64,000 nucleotides of DNA from Lentzea cavernae (GCF_014653695.1 NZ_BNAR01000030.1:1-64000); one strand, 5' to 3'. Shown: positions 25,478 through 35,234, counted from the stretch's first letter. Made by a program: numbers and translations. The notes: generated by a model not told the origin, from the sequence alone.

Positions 25478-26044
25478 TCAGCTGGTTGAGGGGTCGTGCC
25501 CGCGGGCGCGGCCCCTCAACTCGTCGAAGGCCCTCGTGGCCGGTGCCTGGTCGACGAACTCCTTGATGGCCTCCGCGCACTCGCGCGGGCTGCTCGTGGC
25601 GGTGTCGACCTCGAAGTCGTAAAGCCCGTGCTGGTGGACGCTCAGCCGTTGCGCGGCGCCCGTCCCCTCCACCCGGTCACCCCTGGCCCGTTCGCGCCTG
25701 TCCAGCTCGTCTGAAGGGCACTGCACACCCACGAGCACGACGTCCAGGCCCTCCATCACCTCCAGGCAGTCCTGCAGGCGCCACGGCTCGCTGAGCAGGT
25801 GGTCGACGATCACGTCGTTGCCGGCCCGCGCCATGCCCGCGACGGCGCGGTGGAACCCCGCCCTCATGCGGTGCAGGAACTCCGACAGCTCGGCGGGGTC
25901 GAGCTTGGTCACCCGGTCGCCGTCGCACATCTCGCTGAACGCGTCGATGCTCATGTGGAAGTACGAGGGGTCCAGCACCTGCAGGAGCTCCGCGGCGATG
26001 CTCGTCTTGCCGGAGCTGGACGTCCCGTTGAGGAAGATGATCAC
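25478..26044 (-). CDS. Chloramphenicol phosphotransferase-like P-loop kinase
   Basis: A 188-aa P-loop phosphotransferase resembling the CPT family, which phosphorylates chloramphenicol in its producer. IFLNGTSSSGKTSIA is the P-loop, YFHMSIDAFSEM supplies the catalytic Asp, and VIVDHLLSE and LVGVQCPSDELDRRERARGD (LID region) are family features. Whether it gives drug resistance or modifies another small molecule cannot be told. The GTG at 26044 overlaps the stop of the upstream GNAT gene (GTGA), so the two are coupled. Confidence 0.78.
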   Translation of the reverse strand: MIIFLNGTSSSGKTSIAAELLQVLDPSYFHMSIDAFSEMCDGDRVTKLDPAELSEFLHRMRAGFHRAVAGMARAGNDVIVDHLLSEPWRLQDCLEVMEGLDVVLVGVQCPSDELDRRERARGDRVEGTGAAQRLSVHQHGLYDFEVDTATSSPRECAEAIKEFVDQAPATRAFDELRGRARGHDPSTS

Positions 26045-26469
26045 GGCCGGGCCAGGTCGGTGAGCGAGACGCCGGGAGCGACTTCGCGCGTGCCGGTCTC
26101 GGCGAACCCGCGCCTGCGGTAGAGCGCGAGCGCCGGCTCGTTCTTCGTGCCCGTGCTGACGACCTGCGGCCCCTCCGGCAGCGCGTCGAGCAACCGGGAG
26201 GCGATGCCGCGGCGGTGCGCCCGCGGGTGCACGACCAGCCGATGGATGTCCACAGTGGACCCGTCGAGCCGGTACGACACCGCGCCGACAAGGCCTTCCT
26301 CGTCGTAGATCCCGAGGAACGTCTCCCCACACGCGCGGAGTTCTTCGAGCGACTCGTGCAACGGCGGTATGCCGTCGAAGCCGATGAGCTCGGCTTCGAC
26401 GGCATACGCCAGGCGTTGCACCGTCCGGAGTTCGCGCAGGACGGCGTCGTCGGACAGGTCGAGGATCAC
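26041..26469 (-). CDS. GNAT family N-acetyltransferase
   Basis: A 142-aa acetyltransferase. DIHRLVVHPRAHRRGIASRL contains the acetyl-CoA-binding R/QxxGxG/A loop, and GTKNEPALALYRRRGFAETG is the usual motif B end. The N-terminal half has an acidic acceptor-site region (FDGIPPLHESLEEL). The GTG at 26469 overlaps the stop codon of the upstream peptidase gene, and its own stop overlaps the kinase start. It is the middle gene of a three-gene coupled operon. Confidence 0.85.
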   Translation of the reverse strand: MILDLSDDAVLRELRTVQRLAYAVEAELIGFDGIPPLHESLEELRACGETFLGIYDEEGLVGAVSYRLDGSTVDIHRLVVHPRAHRRGIASRLLDALPEGPQVVSTGTKNEPALALYRRRGFAETGTREVAPGVSLTDLARP

Positions 26470-27923
26470 GTGCCTGAGGAGTTCCGCACGAACGCCGCCA
26501 GGTCCTCGGACTGCTGCACCCGCGAGGGCTCGTGGACGTACATCATGTGGCCGGCCGGGTAGTAGGCCGACTCGATGTTCGCCGTGAGCTCCTTCGGGAT
26601 CTGCAGGTGCGCGATGAGGTGCTCGGCCGCGAAGTACGGCGTGGCGCCGTCGAACCAGCCGAACGCGACGTGGACCTTGAGGTGCGGGTTCGCCCGCATC
26701 GCCGCCGAGAGCTTGCCCGCCGTGGAGACGTGGCGGTTCTCGAACTCCTTGTAGGACCAGTTCTCGATGACCCGCGCGAGGACCTCGTACGGCAGGTCGC
26801 TCTTGTAACCGAGCTCGGCGTGCACGTAGTGGTTGAGCACGGCCGAGTACGGGCCGAGGATGGCGTCGATGGACGGGTCCGCGGAGATGCCCTCGCGGCC
26901 GTAGTCCGTGTCCCAGCCGGTGAAGCGGGCGTCGATGCGGCCGACGGTCTTGCGGTCGCGGCGCAGCAGCTCGGTGAAGAACCGGATGTGCTCGATGCGC
27001 AGGTCGACCGCGTCCACGTACTCCTCGGACAGACCGGTGAGCCGGGCGAGCTTCTCGATCGTGGCGGCGCGCTCGACGTCGCTGAGCCTGTTGCCGCGCG
27101 CGAGGGCGTAGGGGTAGTCGCGGACCGCGAACTCCTCGGCCTCGGCGAGCACCTCCTTCAGCGGACGGTCGCCGTGCAGGCCGTGGTAGTGCGCGATGGC
27201 CGCGTACGTCGGCAGGAAGAGCGTGTAGGCGAGGTCGTGGCCCTCGTTGAACTCGAGCGTCGCGAAGTCCAGCACGCTCGAGATCAGCATGAGCCCGTTG
27301 AGGTACATGCCGTACTTCTTCTGCAGGTGCTCGGCGAGGCCGGCCGCGCGGAGCGTGCCGTACGACTCGCCGCAGAGGAACTTCGGCGACATCCACCGGC
27401 CGTTGCGCGCCGTCCAGAGCCGGATGATCTCGGCGATGGACTCGATGTCGGGCTGGTAGCCGTGGTAGCTGCTGGCCTTCTCACCCTGGGCGGCCCGCGA
27501 GAAACCGGTCGACACCGGGTCGATGAACACGAGGTCGCTCTCGGCGAGCAGCGACTCCTCGTTGTCCGCGATCCCGTACGGCGGCGCGGTCAGGTTGCCG
27601 ACGTCTCCGCTGAGCACCCGGCGCGGCCCGAGGAGCCCCATGTGCAGCCACACGCTCGCGGAACCGGGCCCGCCGTTGAACGCGAACGTCACGGGCCTCT
27701 TCAACGGGTCGGCGCCGTCGAGGGTGTAGGTGGTGACGAACACCTCGGCCTTGGGCTTGTGACCCTCGAACACGCCGTCCTTCATCACCTCTTCCTTGAG
27801 CACGATCCGCCCCGTGGTGGCGGTGTAGTTCAGCTCGCGGCCCTTGACGGTGATGCTGTGCTGGGTGGTGACCAGATCATCAGCGGGAGACTCGGGCTTC
27901 TCTTCGGTCTTCTCCTCGGACAT
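26466..27923 (-). CDS. Serine carboxypeptidase-like protein (peptidase S10)
   Basis: A 485-aa alpha/beta-hydrolase-fold peptidase of family S10. FNGGPGSASVWLH is the oxyanion region, CGESYGTLRA carries the nucleophile Ser187, VAFGWFDGATP the likely Asp, and YPAGHMMYVHEPS the catalytic His. No signal peptide is present; the N-terminus is acidic (EEKTEEKPESPADD), so it is probably cytoplasmic, unlike eukaryotic S10 enzymes. The ATG at 27923 has no RBS. On its strand a TAATGT hexamer ends 7 nt before the ATG, which fits a leaderless transcript. Confidence 0.87.
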   Translation of the reverse strand: MSEEKTEEKPESPADDLVTTQHSITVKGRELNYTATTGRIVLKEEVMKDGVFEGHKPKAEVFVTTYTLDGADPLKRPVTFAFNGGPGSASVWLHMGLLGPRRVLSGDVGNLTAPPYGIADNEESLLAESDLVFIDPVSTGFSRAAQGEKASSYHGYQPDIESIAEIIRLWTARNGRWMSPKFLCGESYGTLRAAGLAEHLQKKYGMYLNGLMLISSVLDFATLEFNEGHDLAYTLFLPTYAAIAHYHGLHGDRPLKEVLAEAEEFAVRDYPYALARGNRLSDVERAATIEKLARLTGLSEEYVDAVDLRIEHIRFFTELLRRDRKTVGRIDARFTGWDTDYGREGISADPSIDAILGPYSAVLNHYVHAELGYKSDLPYEVLARVIENWSYKEFENRHVSTAGKLSAAMRANPHLKVHVAFGWFDGATPYFAAEHLIAHLQIPKELTANIESAYYPAGHMMYVHEPSRVQQSEDLAAFVRNSSGT

Positions 27924-27932
27924 GGGAGCAAC

Positions 27933-28574
27933 ATTACGGAACTCGACGAACGGATAACGGCCTGCCGAGCGTGCCCGCGCCTGGTCGCGTGGCGCGAGTC
28001 GACCGCGTCCGTGAAACGCGCGGCCTTCAAGGACCAGGAGTACTGGGGCAGACCCGTCCCGGGCTTCGGGCCTCTCGACGCCTCGCTGCTCATCGTGGGC
28101 CTCGCCCCCGCCGCGCACGGCGGCAACCGGACCGGGCGGATGTTCACCGGCGACCCGTCGGGCGACTTCCTGTACCGGGCGTTGTACGAGGTCGGGCTCG
28201 CCTCGCAGCCCACGGCCGTGTCCCGCGACGACGGGATGGAGCTGTACGGGGTGCGGATGGCCTCGCCCGTGCGGTGCGCGCCGCCCGCGAACAAGCCGAC
28301 CGCCGAGGAACGGGACCGGTGCTCGCCGTTCCTGCGCGAGGAGATCGGGTCGATGCCGAACCTGCGGTCGGTGATGGTGCTCGGCGGGTTCGGGTGGAAG
28401 GCGTTCCTGCCGCTGGTGGGGGTGGAGCGCGTGCCGAAGTTCGGGCACGGGGTGGAGGTGCTCGCCGGTGGGTTGCGGGTGTTCGGGTGCTACCACGTGT
28501 CGCCGCACAACACCTACACCGGACGACTGACCCAGGAGATGCTGCAGGACGTGCTGAAGAGGGCGAAGGGCTGA
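27933..28574 (+). CDS. Uracil-DNA glycosylase (UdgB/family 4-5 type), apparent ATT start
   Basis: A 213-aa base-excision repair enzyme. The N-terminal TELDERITACRACPRLVAWR holds the first two Cys of a 4Fe-4S cluster, with the others in PVRCAPPANKPT and FGCYHVSPHN. GLAPAAHGGNRTGRMFTGD is motif A of the family. CYHVSPHNTYTGRL is motif B. No ATG, GTG, TTG or CTG lies in frame at the expected start. The codon at the homologous position is ATT (27933), with GGGAG 5 nt upstream. Nearest in-frame starts either lie far inside the divergent gene or delete the Cys motif. Confidence 0.85.
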   Translation: MTELDERITACRACPRLVAWRESTASVKRAAFKDQEYWGRPVPGFGPLDASLLIVGLAPAAHGGNRTGRMFTGDPSGDFLYRALYEVGLASQPTAVSRDDGMELYGVRMASPVRCAPPANKPTAEERDRCSPFLREEIGSMPNLRSVMVLGGFGWKAFLPLVGVERVPKFGHGVEVLAGGLRVFGCYHVSPHNTYTGRLTQEMLQDVLKRAKG

Positions 28575-29353
28575 TGGGGAGCAGGGCCGACTACGTGATC
28601 GTCGACGAACGCGGCTGGGAGCTGCACTTCTCGAACGGCGGCGCGGAGCTGCTGCTCAGCACCCTCGCGGACGGGCCGGCGGACATGATCGAGGTGGTGC
28701 GCGGAGAACAGCGGGCCGAGCACTGGCTGGACGAGGTGTGGTGCGAAGGCGCCGCGCTCATGGACACCGTGAACCACGTCCTGCTGCTGTTCACCTGGCA
28801 CCACGACGGCGTTGACGACAGGGCACGCCGCCTGGCCGCCATCAGGGCCGCCTGGACCGGCTGGGAGGTCCGCTGGGCGTACGGCGGGATCGGGGACGTG
28901 GTGGCGCACCTCGGTCTCGACCGGGCCCTGGTCCGTGCCGGCGACCGTCCGCACCCCGTGCTGCGGGAGGGGGATGGCGACCCGCCCGAGATCACCAACA
29001 CCCTGGTGACGATCCGGCAGGCGGACGGGTCGGTGCTCGGGCACCGGCTGTGCCACCTGCACTGCGAGCCGTTGTGGGCGGGGCCCGGGCTGCTGGACTC
29101 GTTGGCGACCTGGACCCCGGTGCGGGCCTGGGATCGCCTGAGCCCCGACGACCCCGGACCCGAACTCGGGCTGCACCTCGAAGTCGCGAACCGCGAGTTC
29201 GGGTTCTGGACGGCCGCGAGCTTCACCGGCACCGTCGAGGAGATCACCGCCCGCTGGCCCGGCTGGAAGGTCGAGTTCTGGGAGGACCGCCACCAGGAGC
29301 AGGCGCTCCGCTGCGGCGCCGATTTCCGGACGTACCCCTTCAGCTCCACTTAG
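28574..29353 (+). CDS. Protein of unknown function
   Basis: A 259-aa soluble, acidic, Trp-rich protein that I do not recognise. It lacks a signal peptide and membrane segments. Two similar stretches stand out: AAWTGWEVRWAYGGIGDVVA in the middle and ARWPGWKVEFWEDRHQEQAL near the end, each following a WTxx/FTG-type strand. They suggest an internal duplication of a small alpha/beta unit. The ATG at 28574 overlaps the UDG stop codon (TGATG), and a SUKH gene follows after 10 bp, so the three are probably one transcript. Confidence 0.65.
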   Translation: MGSRADYVIVDERGWELHFSNGGAELLLSTLADGPADMIEVVRGEQRAEHWLDEVWCEGAALMDTVNHVLLLFTWHHDGVDDRARRLAAIRAAWTGWEVRWAYGGIGDVVAHLGLDRALVRAGDRPHPVLREGDGDPPEITNTLVTIRQADGSVLGHRLCHLHCEPLWAGPGLLDSLATWTPVRAWDRLSPDDPGPELGLHLEVANREFGFWTAASFTGTVEEITARWPGWKVEFWEDRHQEQALRCGADFRTYPFSST

Positions 29354-29363
29354 GATCCGCCGG

Positions 29364-29828
29364 ATGAACCTCTGGGCCGACGGCACCTACGGCGTCCAAA
29401 CGCCCCTCACCGACGAAGCCGTCCGAGAGGCCGAAGCACTGCTGGGCGTCCGCCTGCCCGAAACCCTCCTGGAGCTGCTGCGCACCCAGAACGGCGGCAC
29501 GGTCGTGGACGAGCTGGCCGCGTTCCCGACGACCGAGCGGACCTCGTGGGCCTCGGACCACGTGCCGTTCGACAGCGTGATGGGCATCGGCACCGCGGAG
29601 GGCAGTCTGTCGCTGCTCGACACGCCCTACCTGGTGCAGGAGTGGGGCCTGCCGTCCCCGGTGGTGCTGCTGACCGGTGACGGCCACACGTGGATCGCCC
29701 TGGACTACCGGGCGGGCGGAGAGCCGTCGGTCGTGTGGCTCGACGCCGACAACGAGTCGGAGCTGCCGCTGGCGCCGGACCTGCGGACGTTCCTCGATGG
29801 TCTGGTGCCCGCGGAGAGCTTCGAGTAA
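29364..29828 (+). CDS. SMI1/KNR4 (SUKH) family protein
   Basis: A 154-aa protein with the SMI1/KNR4 layout: VREAEALLGVRLPETLLELL followed by RTQNGGTVV, then GIGTAEGSLSLLDTPYLVQE (GIG motif), LLTGDGHTWIALDYRAGGEP, VVWLDADNESELPLAPDLRT and FLDGL. The GDGHxWxALDYR block is the most diagnostic part. The family is linked to immunity in polymorphic toxin systems, but no toxin is next to it. It follows the unknown gene by 10 bp. Confidence 0.85.
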   Translation: MNLWADGTYGVQTPLTDEAVREAEALLGVRLPETLLELLRTQNGGTVVDELAAFPTTERTSWASDHVPFDSVMGIGTAEGSLSLLDTPYLVQEWGLPSPVVLLTGDGHTWIALDYRAGGEPSVVWLDADNESELPLAPDLRTFLDGLVPAESFE

Positions 29829-29878
29829 CCGACCAAAGGATCATCCGAAGTCCGCCGCCGCGTGCGAGGCTGCTCGGC

Positions 29879-30478
29879 ATGAAGTGGTGGCGGGCTGGGG
29901 TGGCGGTGGCGGCGTTGCTGATCGTCGTCGTCGCGGCCGGCGGCACGTCGCCGATCACGTTCGTCAACCGCCTCGACGACCGCCCGCCCCCGCAGGACTC
30001 CGGGCCGCAGACCGACATCCCGCTGCCTACCGAGCTGCCGGACGCCCTGGCCGTGCCGCTGACCGTGTACCTGCTGCTCCTCGCGGGGCTCGTGCTGTTC
30101 GGACTGGTCGGGATCATTCTCGCGTTCGAGCTGCCCCGGTGGCGGCGGAGCAGGGGTGTGCGCGGGGTGGAGGTCGAGAGCGGGGAGGTCGGGGAGACGG
30201 CGGTGGTGCGGCGCGTCGAGAAGGCGTTGCAGGAGTTCACCGCGCACCCCGACCGGCCGCCGCGCGACGCCGTGATCGCCGCCTGGCTCGCGCTAGAAGC
30301 GACTGAGGAACGGCTGCCGCACCAGACGCCCACCGAGTTCACGGAGAAGCTTGGGGTGGACGCGGTGGTGCTCAAAGACCTGTACCAGCGCGCGCGTTTC
30401 GGGCACGAGGACGTGACGGAGACGCAAGCGAGAAGAGCGCAGCAAGAGTTGAGCCGCATCGTCCGGGAGCTCGCGTGA
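29879..30478 (+). CDS. DUF4129 domain membrane protein
   Basis: A 199-aa protein with two membrane segments (about residues 5-22 and 61-83) enclosing an extracytoplasmic Pro/Asp-rich loop. The cytoplasmic C-terminal domain (AWLALEATEERLPHQTPTEF, then RARFGHEDVTETQARRAQQE) matches DUF4129. This domain recurs next to MoxR/DUF58 genes in actinobacteria. The role is unknown. The ATG at 29879 is used because it starts the first membrane segment; the stop overlaps the next gene by 4 bp. Confidence 0.82.
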   Translation: MKWWRAGVAVAALLIVVVAAGGTSPITFVNRLDDRPPPQDSGPQTDIPLPTELPDALAVPLTVYLLLLAGLVLFGLVGIILAFELPRWRRSRGVRGVEVESGEVGETAVVRRVEKALQEFTAHPDRPPRDAVIAAWLALEATEERLPHQTPTEFTEKLGVDAVVLKDLYQRARFGHEDVTETQARRAQQELSRIVRELA

Positions 30479-30821
30479 GGACCGCGCTGGCACTCCTGGT
30501 CGGGGTGGTCATCGGGGTCGTGATCTGGCTGCTCGGGGCCTCGCCGCAGTGGGCAGCGGCGCTGGCCGTGCCGCCCGCCGCGTTCTGCGTGCTGGTCAGC
30601 AGGTTGCCGCGGGCCACCGACGTCGTCTGGAGCTCGGCGCCGCCGCCTCCGGGGTCGATCAGTACCGCGCACGCCAGCACGCTCGCGGGCAGGCTGGCCG
30701 AGGCGGCGGAGGACCCGAGGCGCTACCAGGAGCGGTTCCGCGCCCGGTTCGCACGACTGGGGATCGAGGCGTCCGAGATGCCCGGTCCGAAGCAACTCGC
30801 GGAAAGGCTCAGGAGGGTCGA

Positions 30822-30825
<4 letters not shown>
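30475..30825 (+). CDS. Small membrane protein of the MoxR/DUF58 operon
   Basis: A 116-aa protein with two adjacent hydrophobic segments (about residues 3-20 and 26-44) and a charged cytoplasmic tail rich in Arg/Glu. No recognised domain. The GTG at 30475 overlaps the DUF4129 stop, and its own stop overlaps the MoxR start. Its place between DUF4129 and MoxR genes suggests a structural part of the same membrane-associated complex. Confidence 0.75.
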
Positions 30826-31759
<934 letters not shown>

Positions 31760-31763
<4 letters not shown>

Positions 31764-32989
31764 GCAGAGCGGACAAGATCAGGGAGGCCTTCGCCCAGTC
31801 GCACGGCGCGCACTGGCACCCCGCGGACGCGTACTCGCGCGCCGTCTGGCTGGGTGTCGGGCTCGTCGTCGGCGGGATGTTCCTGCACCAGGTCGAACTG
31901 GTGCTGTTCGGCGTGCCGCTGGTCCTGTCCGTGTTGCTGACCCACAAGCCGAAGGGCACGCCCACGGTCAGCGTCCGCCCCGTGCCCCGTGGTGCCGGCC
32001 TGGGCACCGTGCACACCGTCGCGCACGTCGACGGCGCGGACGCCGAGATCGCGGTGGTCAAGCTGCCCGGCGGCGTCAAGGCCGTCCCGGCGCACTCGCC
32101 CGACCTGCCCGTGGAGATCCGCCGCGACGCGTGGGGTCCCGGCGTCGATCTGCGGCTGGACCACCTGTTCGCCGGACCGGACGGCATGCACGTCTACGGG
32201 CCGATCGTCGGCGTCGAACACGTCCGCACGATCCTGCCGCCGGTCGAGCACCACCCGTCCGGTCCGCTGCCGCCGCGGCCCGCCGGGCTGGTCGGCATCC
32301 ACCGCTCGCCCCGCGCCGGCGACTCGACCGAGCTGCGCGACATCAGGGCGTTCCAGCCGGGGGACAGGCTCAAGCGCGTCGACTGGCGCGTCACGACCCG
32401 CACCGGCGTCCTGCACGTCCGCGAGCGGCACGCCGAGGCCGACGCGGAGGTCGTGCTGGCCCTCGACACGCGCGCCGACGTCGGTGCGGAGGTGGCGGAC
32501 TGGTCGTCGCCGCACCGCGGGGCCACGACGCGTCCCGGTGGCAGCCTGGACCGCGCGGTGCGTCAGGCGGCGTCGATGGCCGCCGGTTACCTGCGGCAGG
32601 GCGACCGCGTGGCGCTGACGGACCTGTCACGCCCGCAGCTCAACGTCCGCTCCGGCGTGGGACGGCGGCACCTGATGCGCATCCGCACGCAGCTCGTCGT
32701 CTGCGTGCAGGCCGCCGGGTGGTCGTCGTACGTGACGTTGCGCAAGCTCCCGCACGGCAGCGTGGTCGTGCTGCTGTCGCCGTTCCTCGACGACGACGTC
32801 GCGGAACTGGCGGTGCAGACGCGCAAGCACGGCCACGTCGTGCTGGCGATCAACACGCTGCCGATGCCGTTGAAGCCCGACCGCGAGACGCCCTGGGGCG
32901 AGGTGGCGGCCGAGATGATCGCCGCGGAGCACCGGCTGCGGCTGCGGCGCATGGCCGAGCACGGGGTGGCGGTGACGCGCGAATGCTGA
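31760..32989 (+). CDS. DUF58 domain-containing protein
   Basis: A 409-aa protein with two N-terminal membrane segments (about residues 29-60) and the DUF58 block. Family signatures are STELRDIRAFQPGDRLKRVD followed by WRVTTRTGVLHVRE, and VVLALDTRADVGAE, the start of a VWA-like fold with a partial MIDAS. DUF58 proteins are usual MoxR partners of unknown function. ATGA overlap with moxR indicates coupling. It is followed, with overlap, by a small membrane protein gene. Confidence 0.88.
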
Positions 32990-33444
32990 TCCGCCTGGCG
33001 ATCGTGCTCGCGGCGATGCCCGTGGCGCTCGTCCTGCACCTGGAGGCCTCGTCGATCGCGCCGCTGCTGATCGTCACGGCGCTGACGGTGCTCACCGCGT
33101 TGATGCCGGGGAGCGCGGGAGCGGCGTTGCTGATCGGCTACGCGGCGCTCGCGATGGCGTTCGCCGACGGGCACCCGCTGCGGCTCGGCGTGCTGGTCGT
33201 GATTCCGGCGCTGCACCTCATTCACGTGACGTCCGCGCTCGCGGCGGTCGTTCCGGTGAAAACGAAAGTCGAGCTCGCTGCGCTGAAAGCACCAGCACGC
33301 CGGTTCGCCATTGTCCAAGCGATCACGTTCGGCGTCACGGCGTTCGCCGCCGTCATCCCGTCGGGTGCGGAGATCGGCCTCGTGGAAGTGCTCGGACTGG
33401 GGGCTCTGACGGTGGTGATCGGGGTCGTCGCGCTGAGGATCTGA
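32983..33444 (+). CDS. Four-helix membrane protein of unknown function
   Basis: A 153-aa, almost entirely hydrophobic protein with about four to five membrane segments, for example LIRLAIVLAAMPVALVLHL at the start and VLGLGALTVVIGVVALRI at the end. No motif is recognised. The ATG at 32983 lies within the last codons of the DUF58 gene, making it the terminal gene of the DUF4129-small protein-MoxR-DUF58 operon. Confidence 0.78.
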   Translation: MLIRLAIVLAAMPVALVLHLEASSIAPLLIVTALTVLTALMPGSAGAALLIGYAALAMAFADGHPLRLGVLVVIPALHLIHVTSALAAVVPVKTKVELAALKAPARRFAIVQAITFGVTAFAAVIPSGAEIGLVEVLGLGALTVVIGVVALRI

Positions 33445-33586
33445 ATCGACACTCTCAGGGAGAACGTGTCCGATTCCGGTGGACGCGCAGGTCAGTGGGG
33501 ATCGTGTCCGGCATCACCGCGCGACGGCGGTCACAACGGCCCCTCCGGACGCGCGAAAAAGGGGGTCCTGGTGCGACCATGTGTGT

Positions 33587-34912
33587 ATGGCTGCTGTGAA
33601 GTCGCACCCCACTCGGATTGTCATCGTCGGCGGTGGATACGTCGGGATGTACACGGCTCTCGGACTGCAGAAGAAACTGCGTTCCGGTGAGGCTTCCGTG
33701 ACGGTAATCGACCCGCAGCCGCACATGACCTACCAGCCCTTCCTGCCTGAGGCGGCGGCCGGCTCGATCGAGCCGCGCCACGTCGTCGCTCCACTGCGCA
33801 AGGTGCTCAAGCGCTGCCACGTCGTCACCGGCCGCGTCACGAAGATCGAGCACGCGCGCAAGATCGTGACCGCCGAGCTGTCGGACGGCCACGTCGAGGA
33901 GATCGAGTACGACGTGCTCGTCTCCGCGCTGGGTGCGATCTCGCGCACGCTCCCGATCCCCGGCCTGGCCGAGGTCGGCATCGGCATGAAGACGATCGGC
34001 GAGGCGATCTACGTCCGCAACCACGTGCTGTCGCGCCTGGACCAGGCAGCGAGCACGAACAACGCGGAACTGCGCAAGAAGCTGCTCAGCTTCGTCGTCA
34101 TCGGTGGTGGCTTCGCGGGCATCGAGACGCTCGCCGAGCTCGAGGACATGACGCGGTATGCGCTTCGGTACTACGAGGGCATCAAGCCCGAGGAGATGAA
34201 CTGGGTCCTGGTCGAGGCCGCCGGGCGGATCATGCCCGAGGTGTCCGCCAAGCTCGGCGCGTGGACGGTCGAGGCGCTGGAGAAGCGCGGCATGAAGATC
34301 TACCTCGACACCCGCGTGAAGTCCCTCGAGGGCGGCCACGTCGTCCTCGACGACGGCACCGAGTTCGACTCCGACACGATCATCTGGACCGCCGGCATGA
34401 AGGCGAACCCGGTGCTGCGCAACACGGACCTCCCGCTCGACGAGCGCGGCCGCGTCCGGTGCACCGCCGCCATGCAGGTCCAGGGCCTCGACGGCGTGTG
34501 GGCCGCCGGTGACTGCTCCGCGGTGCCGGACCTCTCGCGCACAGAGGAGGACCCGACGGCGACGTGCGTGCCGAACGCGCAGCACGCCATCCGCCAGTCG
34601 AAGCTGCTCTCGAAGAACATCGTGGCGCAGATGCGCGGCCAGAAGCCGAAGGACTACTTCCACAAGTACCTCGGCTCGGTCGCGGGCCTCGGCCTCTACA
34701 AGGGCGTCGCGGACGTGTTCGGCCTGCGCTTCAAGGGCCTGCCGGCGTGGTTCATGCACCGCAGCTACCACGTCGCGTTCATGCCGACCGTGAACCGCAA
34801 GCTCCGCGTGCTGATGGACTGGACGCAGGCGCTGTTCTACGGCCGCGAGATCGTAGCGCTCGGCCAGATCAACGACCCGAAGTCGGACTTCGACCGCGCA
34901 GTGCAAAGCTGA
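33587..34912 (+). CDS. ndh: Type II NADH:quinone oxidoreductase (NDH-2)
   Basis: A 441-aa FAD-dependent, non-proton-pumping NADH dehydrogenase at the cytoplasmic membrane face. RIVIVGGGYVGMYTALGLQK binds FAD, FVVIGGGFAGIETLAELEDM binds NADH, and WTAGMKANP and GVWAAGDCSAVP complete the FAD site. AQHAIRQSKLLSKNI and the C-terminal LPAWFMHRSYHVAFMPT, amphipathic, fit the NDH-2 membrane and quinone region. An ATG at 33587 starts at homology; GTG at 33581 is an alternative. It is followed by a terminator. Confidence 0.93.
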   Translation: MAAVKSHPTRIVIVGGGYVGMYTALGLQKKLRSGEASVTVIDPQPHMTYQPFLPEAAAGSIEPRHVVAPLRKVLKRCHVVTGRVTKIEHARKIVTAELSDGHVEEIEYDVLVSALGAISRTLPIPGLAEVGIGMKTIGEAIYVRNHVLSRLDQAASTNNAELRKKLLSFVVIGGGFAGIETLAELEDMTRYALRYYEGIKPEEMNWVLVEAAGRIMPEVSAKLGAWTVEALEKRGMKIYLDTRVKSLEGGHVVLDDGTEFDSDTIIWTAGMKANPVLRNTDLPLDERGRVRCTAAMQVQGLDGVWAAGDCSAVPDLSRTEEDPTATCVPNAQHAIRQSKLLSKNIVAQMRGQKPKDYFHKYLGSVAGLGLYKGVADVFGLRFKGLPAWFMHRSYHVAFMPTVNRKLRVLMDWTQALFYGREIVALGQINDPKSDFDRAVQS

Positions 34913-34936
34913 GCACTACTCTCTGTAAGTGACGGC

Positions 34937-34967
34937 ATGCCCCGGACGATCTCCTCGTTCGGGGCAT
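34937..34967 (+). terminator. Rho-independent terminator after ndh
   Basis: ATGCCCCGGACGA (34937-34949) pairs with TCGTTCGGGGCAT (34955-34967) around a TCTCC loop, with only one G-T wobble in 13 pairs. TTCGTTG follows. It ends the ndh transcript and separates it from the peptide/ATP-grasp unit. Confidence 0.8.
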
Positions 34968-35111
34968 TTCGTTGACTCAGGGGCGGAACTTGAGCCCCCA
35001 ATCGGAGTAAGCTCCGAGGGTCGTCTTGACATTGCGTTACGTGTTTCGGAGACTACGGCTGGTGCATCACCTGAATGCGTGATTCGCCATGTGGGGAGAG
35101 AGGTGATCCCG

Positions 35112-35234
35112 ATGTCTCTCGAGGAGCTGGCCGCACAGCTTCGTCGCGGCGAGATCGAGGACCCCGCGTTGGCGCAGTACGCCGCAGAGTACGCGCAGGC
35201 GGGGCAAGTTTTCCGCAGCAAGAAGGACGATTGA
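35112..35234 (+). CDS. 40-residue peptide, candidate precursor for the adjacent ATP-grasp ligase
   Basis: A short gene with a clear Shine-Dalgarno (GGGGAGAGAGG, 35094-35104) before the ATG at 35112. The peptide starts MSLEELAAQLRRGEIEDPAL, an amphipathic leader-like helix, and ends FRSKKDD, rich in Ser/Lys and Asp. Its stop overlaps the TTG start of the ATP-grasp gene. In graspetides such ligases join Ser/Thr/Lys side chains to Asp/Glu in a short precursor; the C-terminus has suitable residues but no recognised core motif. A GTG at 35103 would add 3 residues. The precursor role is inference. Confidence 0.62.
   Translation: MSLEELAAQLRRGEIEDPALAQYAAEYAQAGQVFRSKKDD

Noticed and set aside
25478-28574. 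Mobile element or resistance island
   Set aside because: The CPT-like kinase suggested one, but no integrase, transposase or terminal repeats are visible and composition matches the neighbours.
33455-34906. 483-aa frame antisense to ndh
   Set aside because: It is a third-position GC shadow of a clear NDH-2 gene, as are most long antisense frames in this window.
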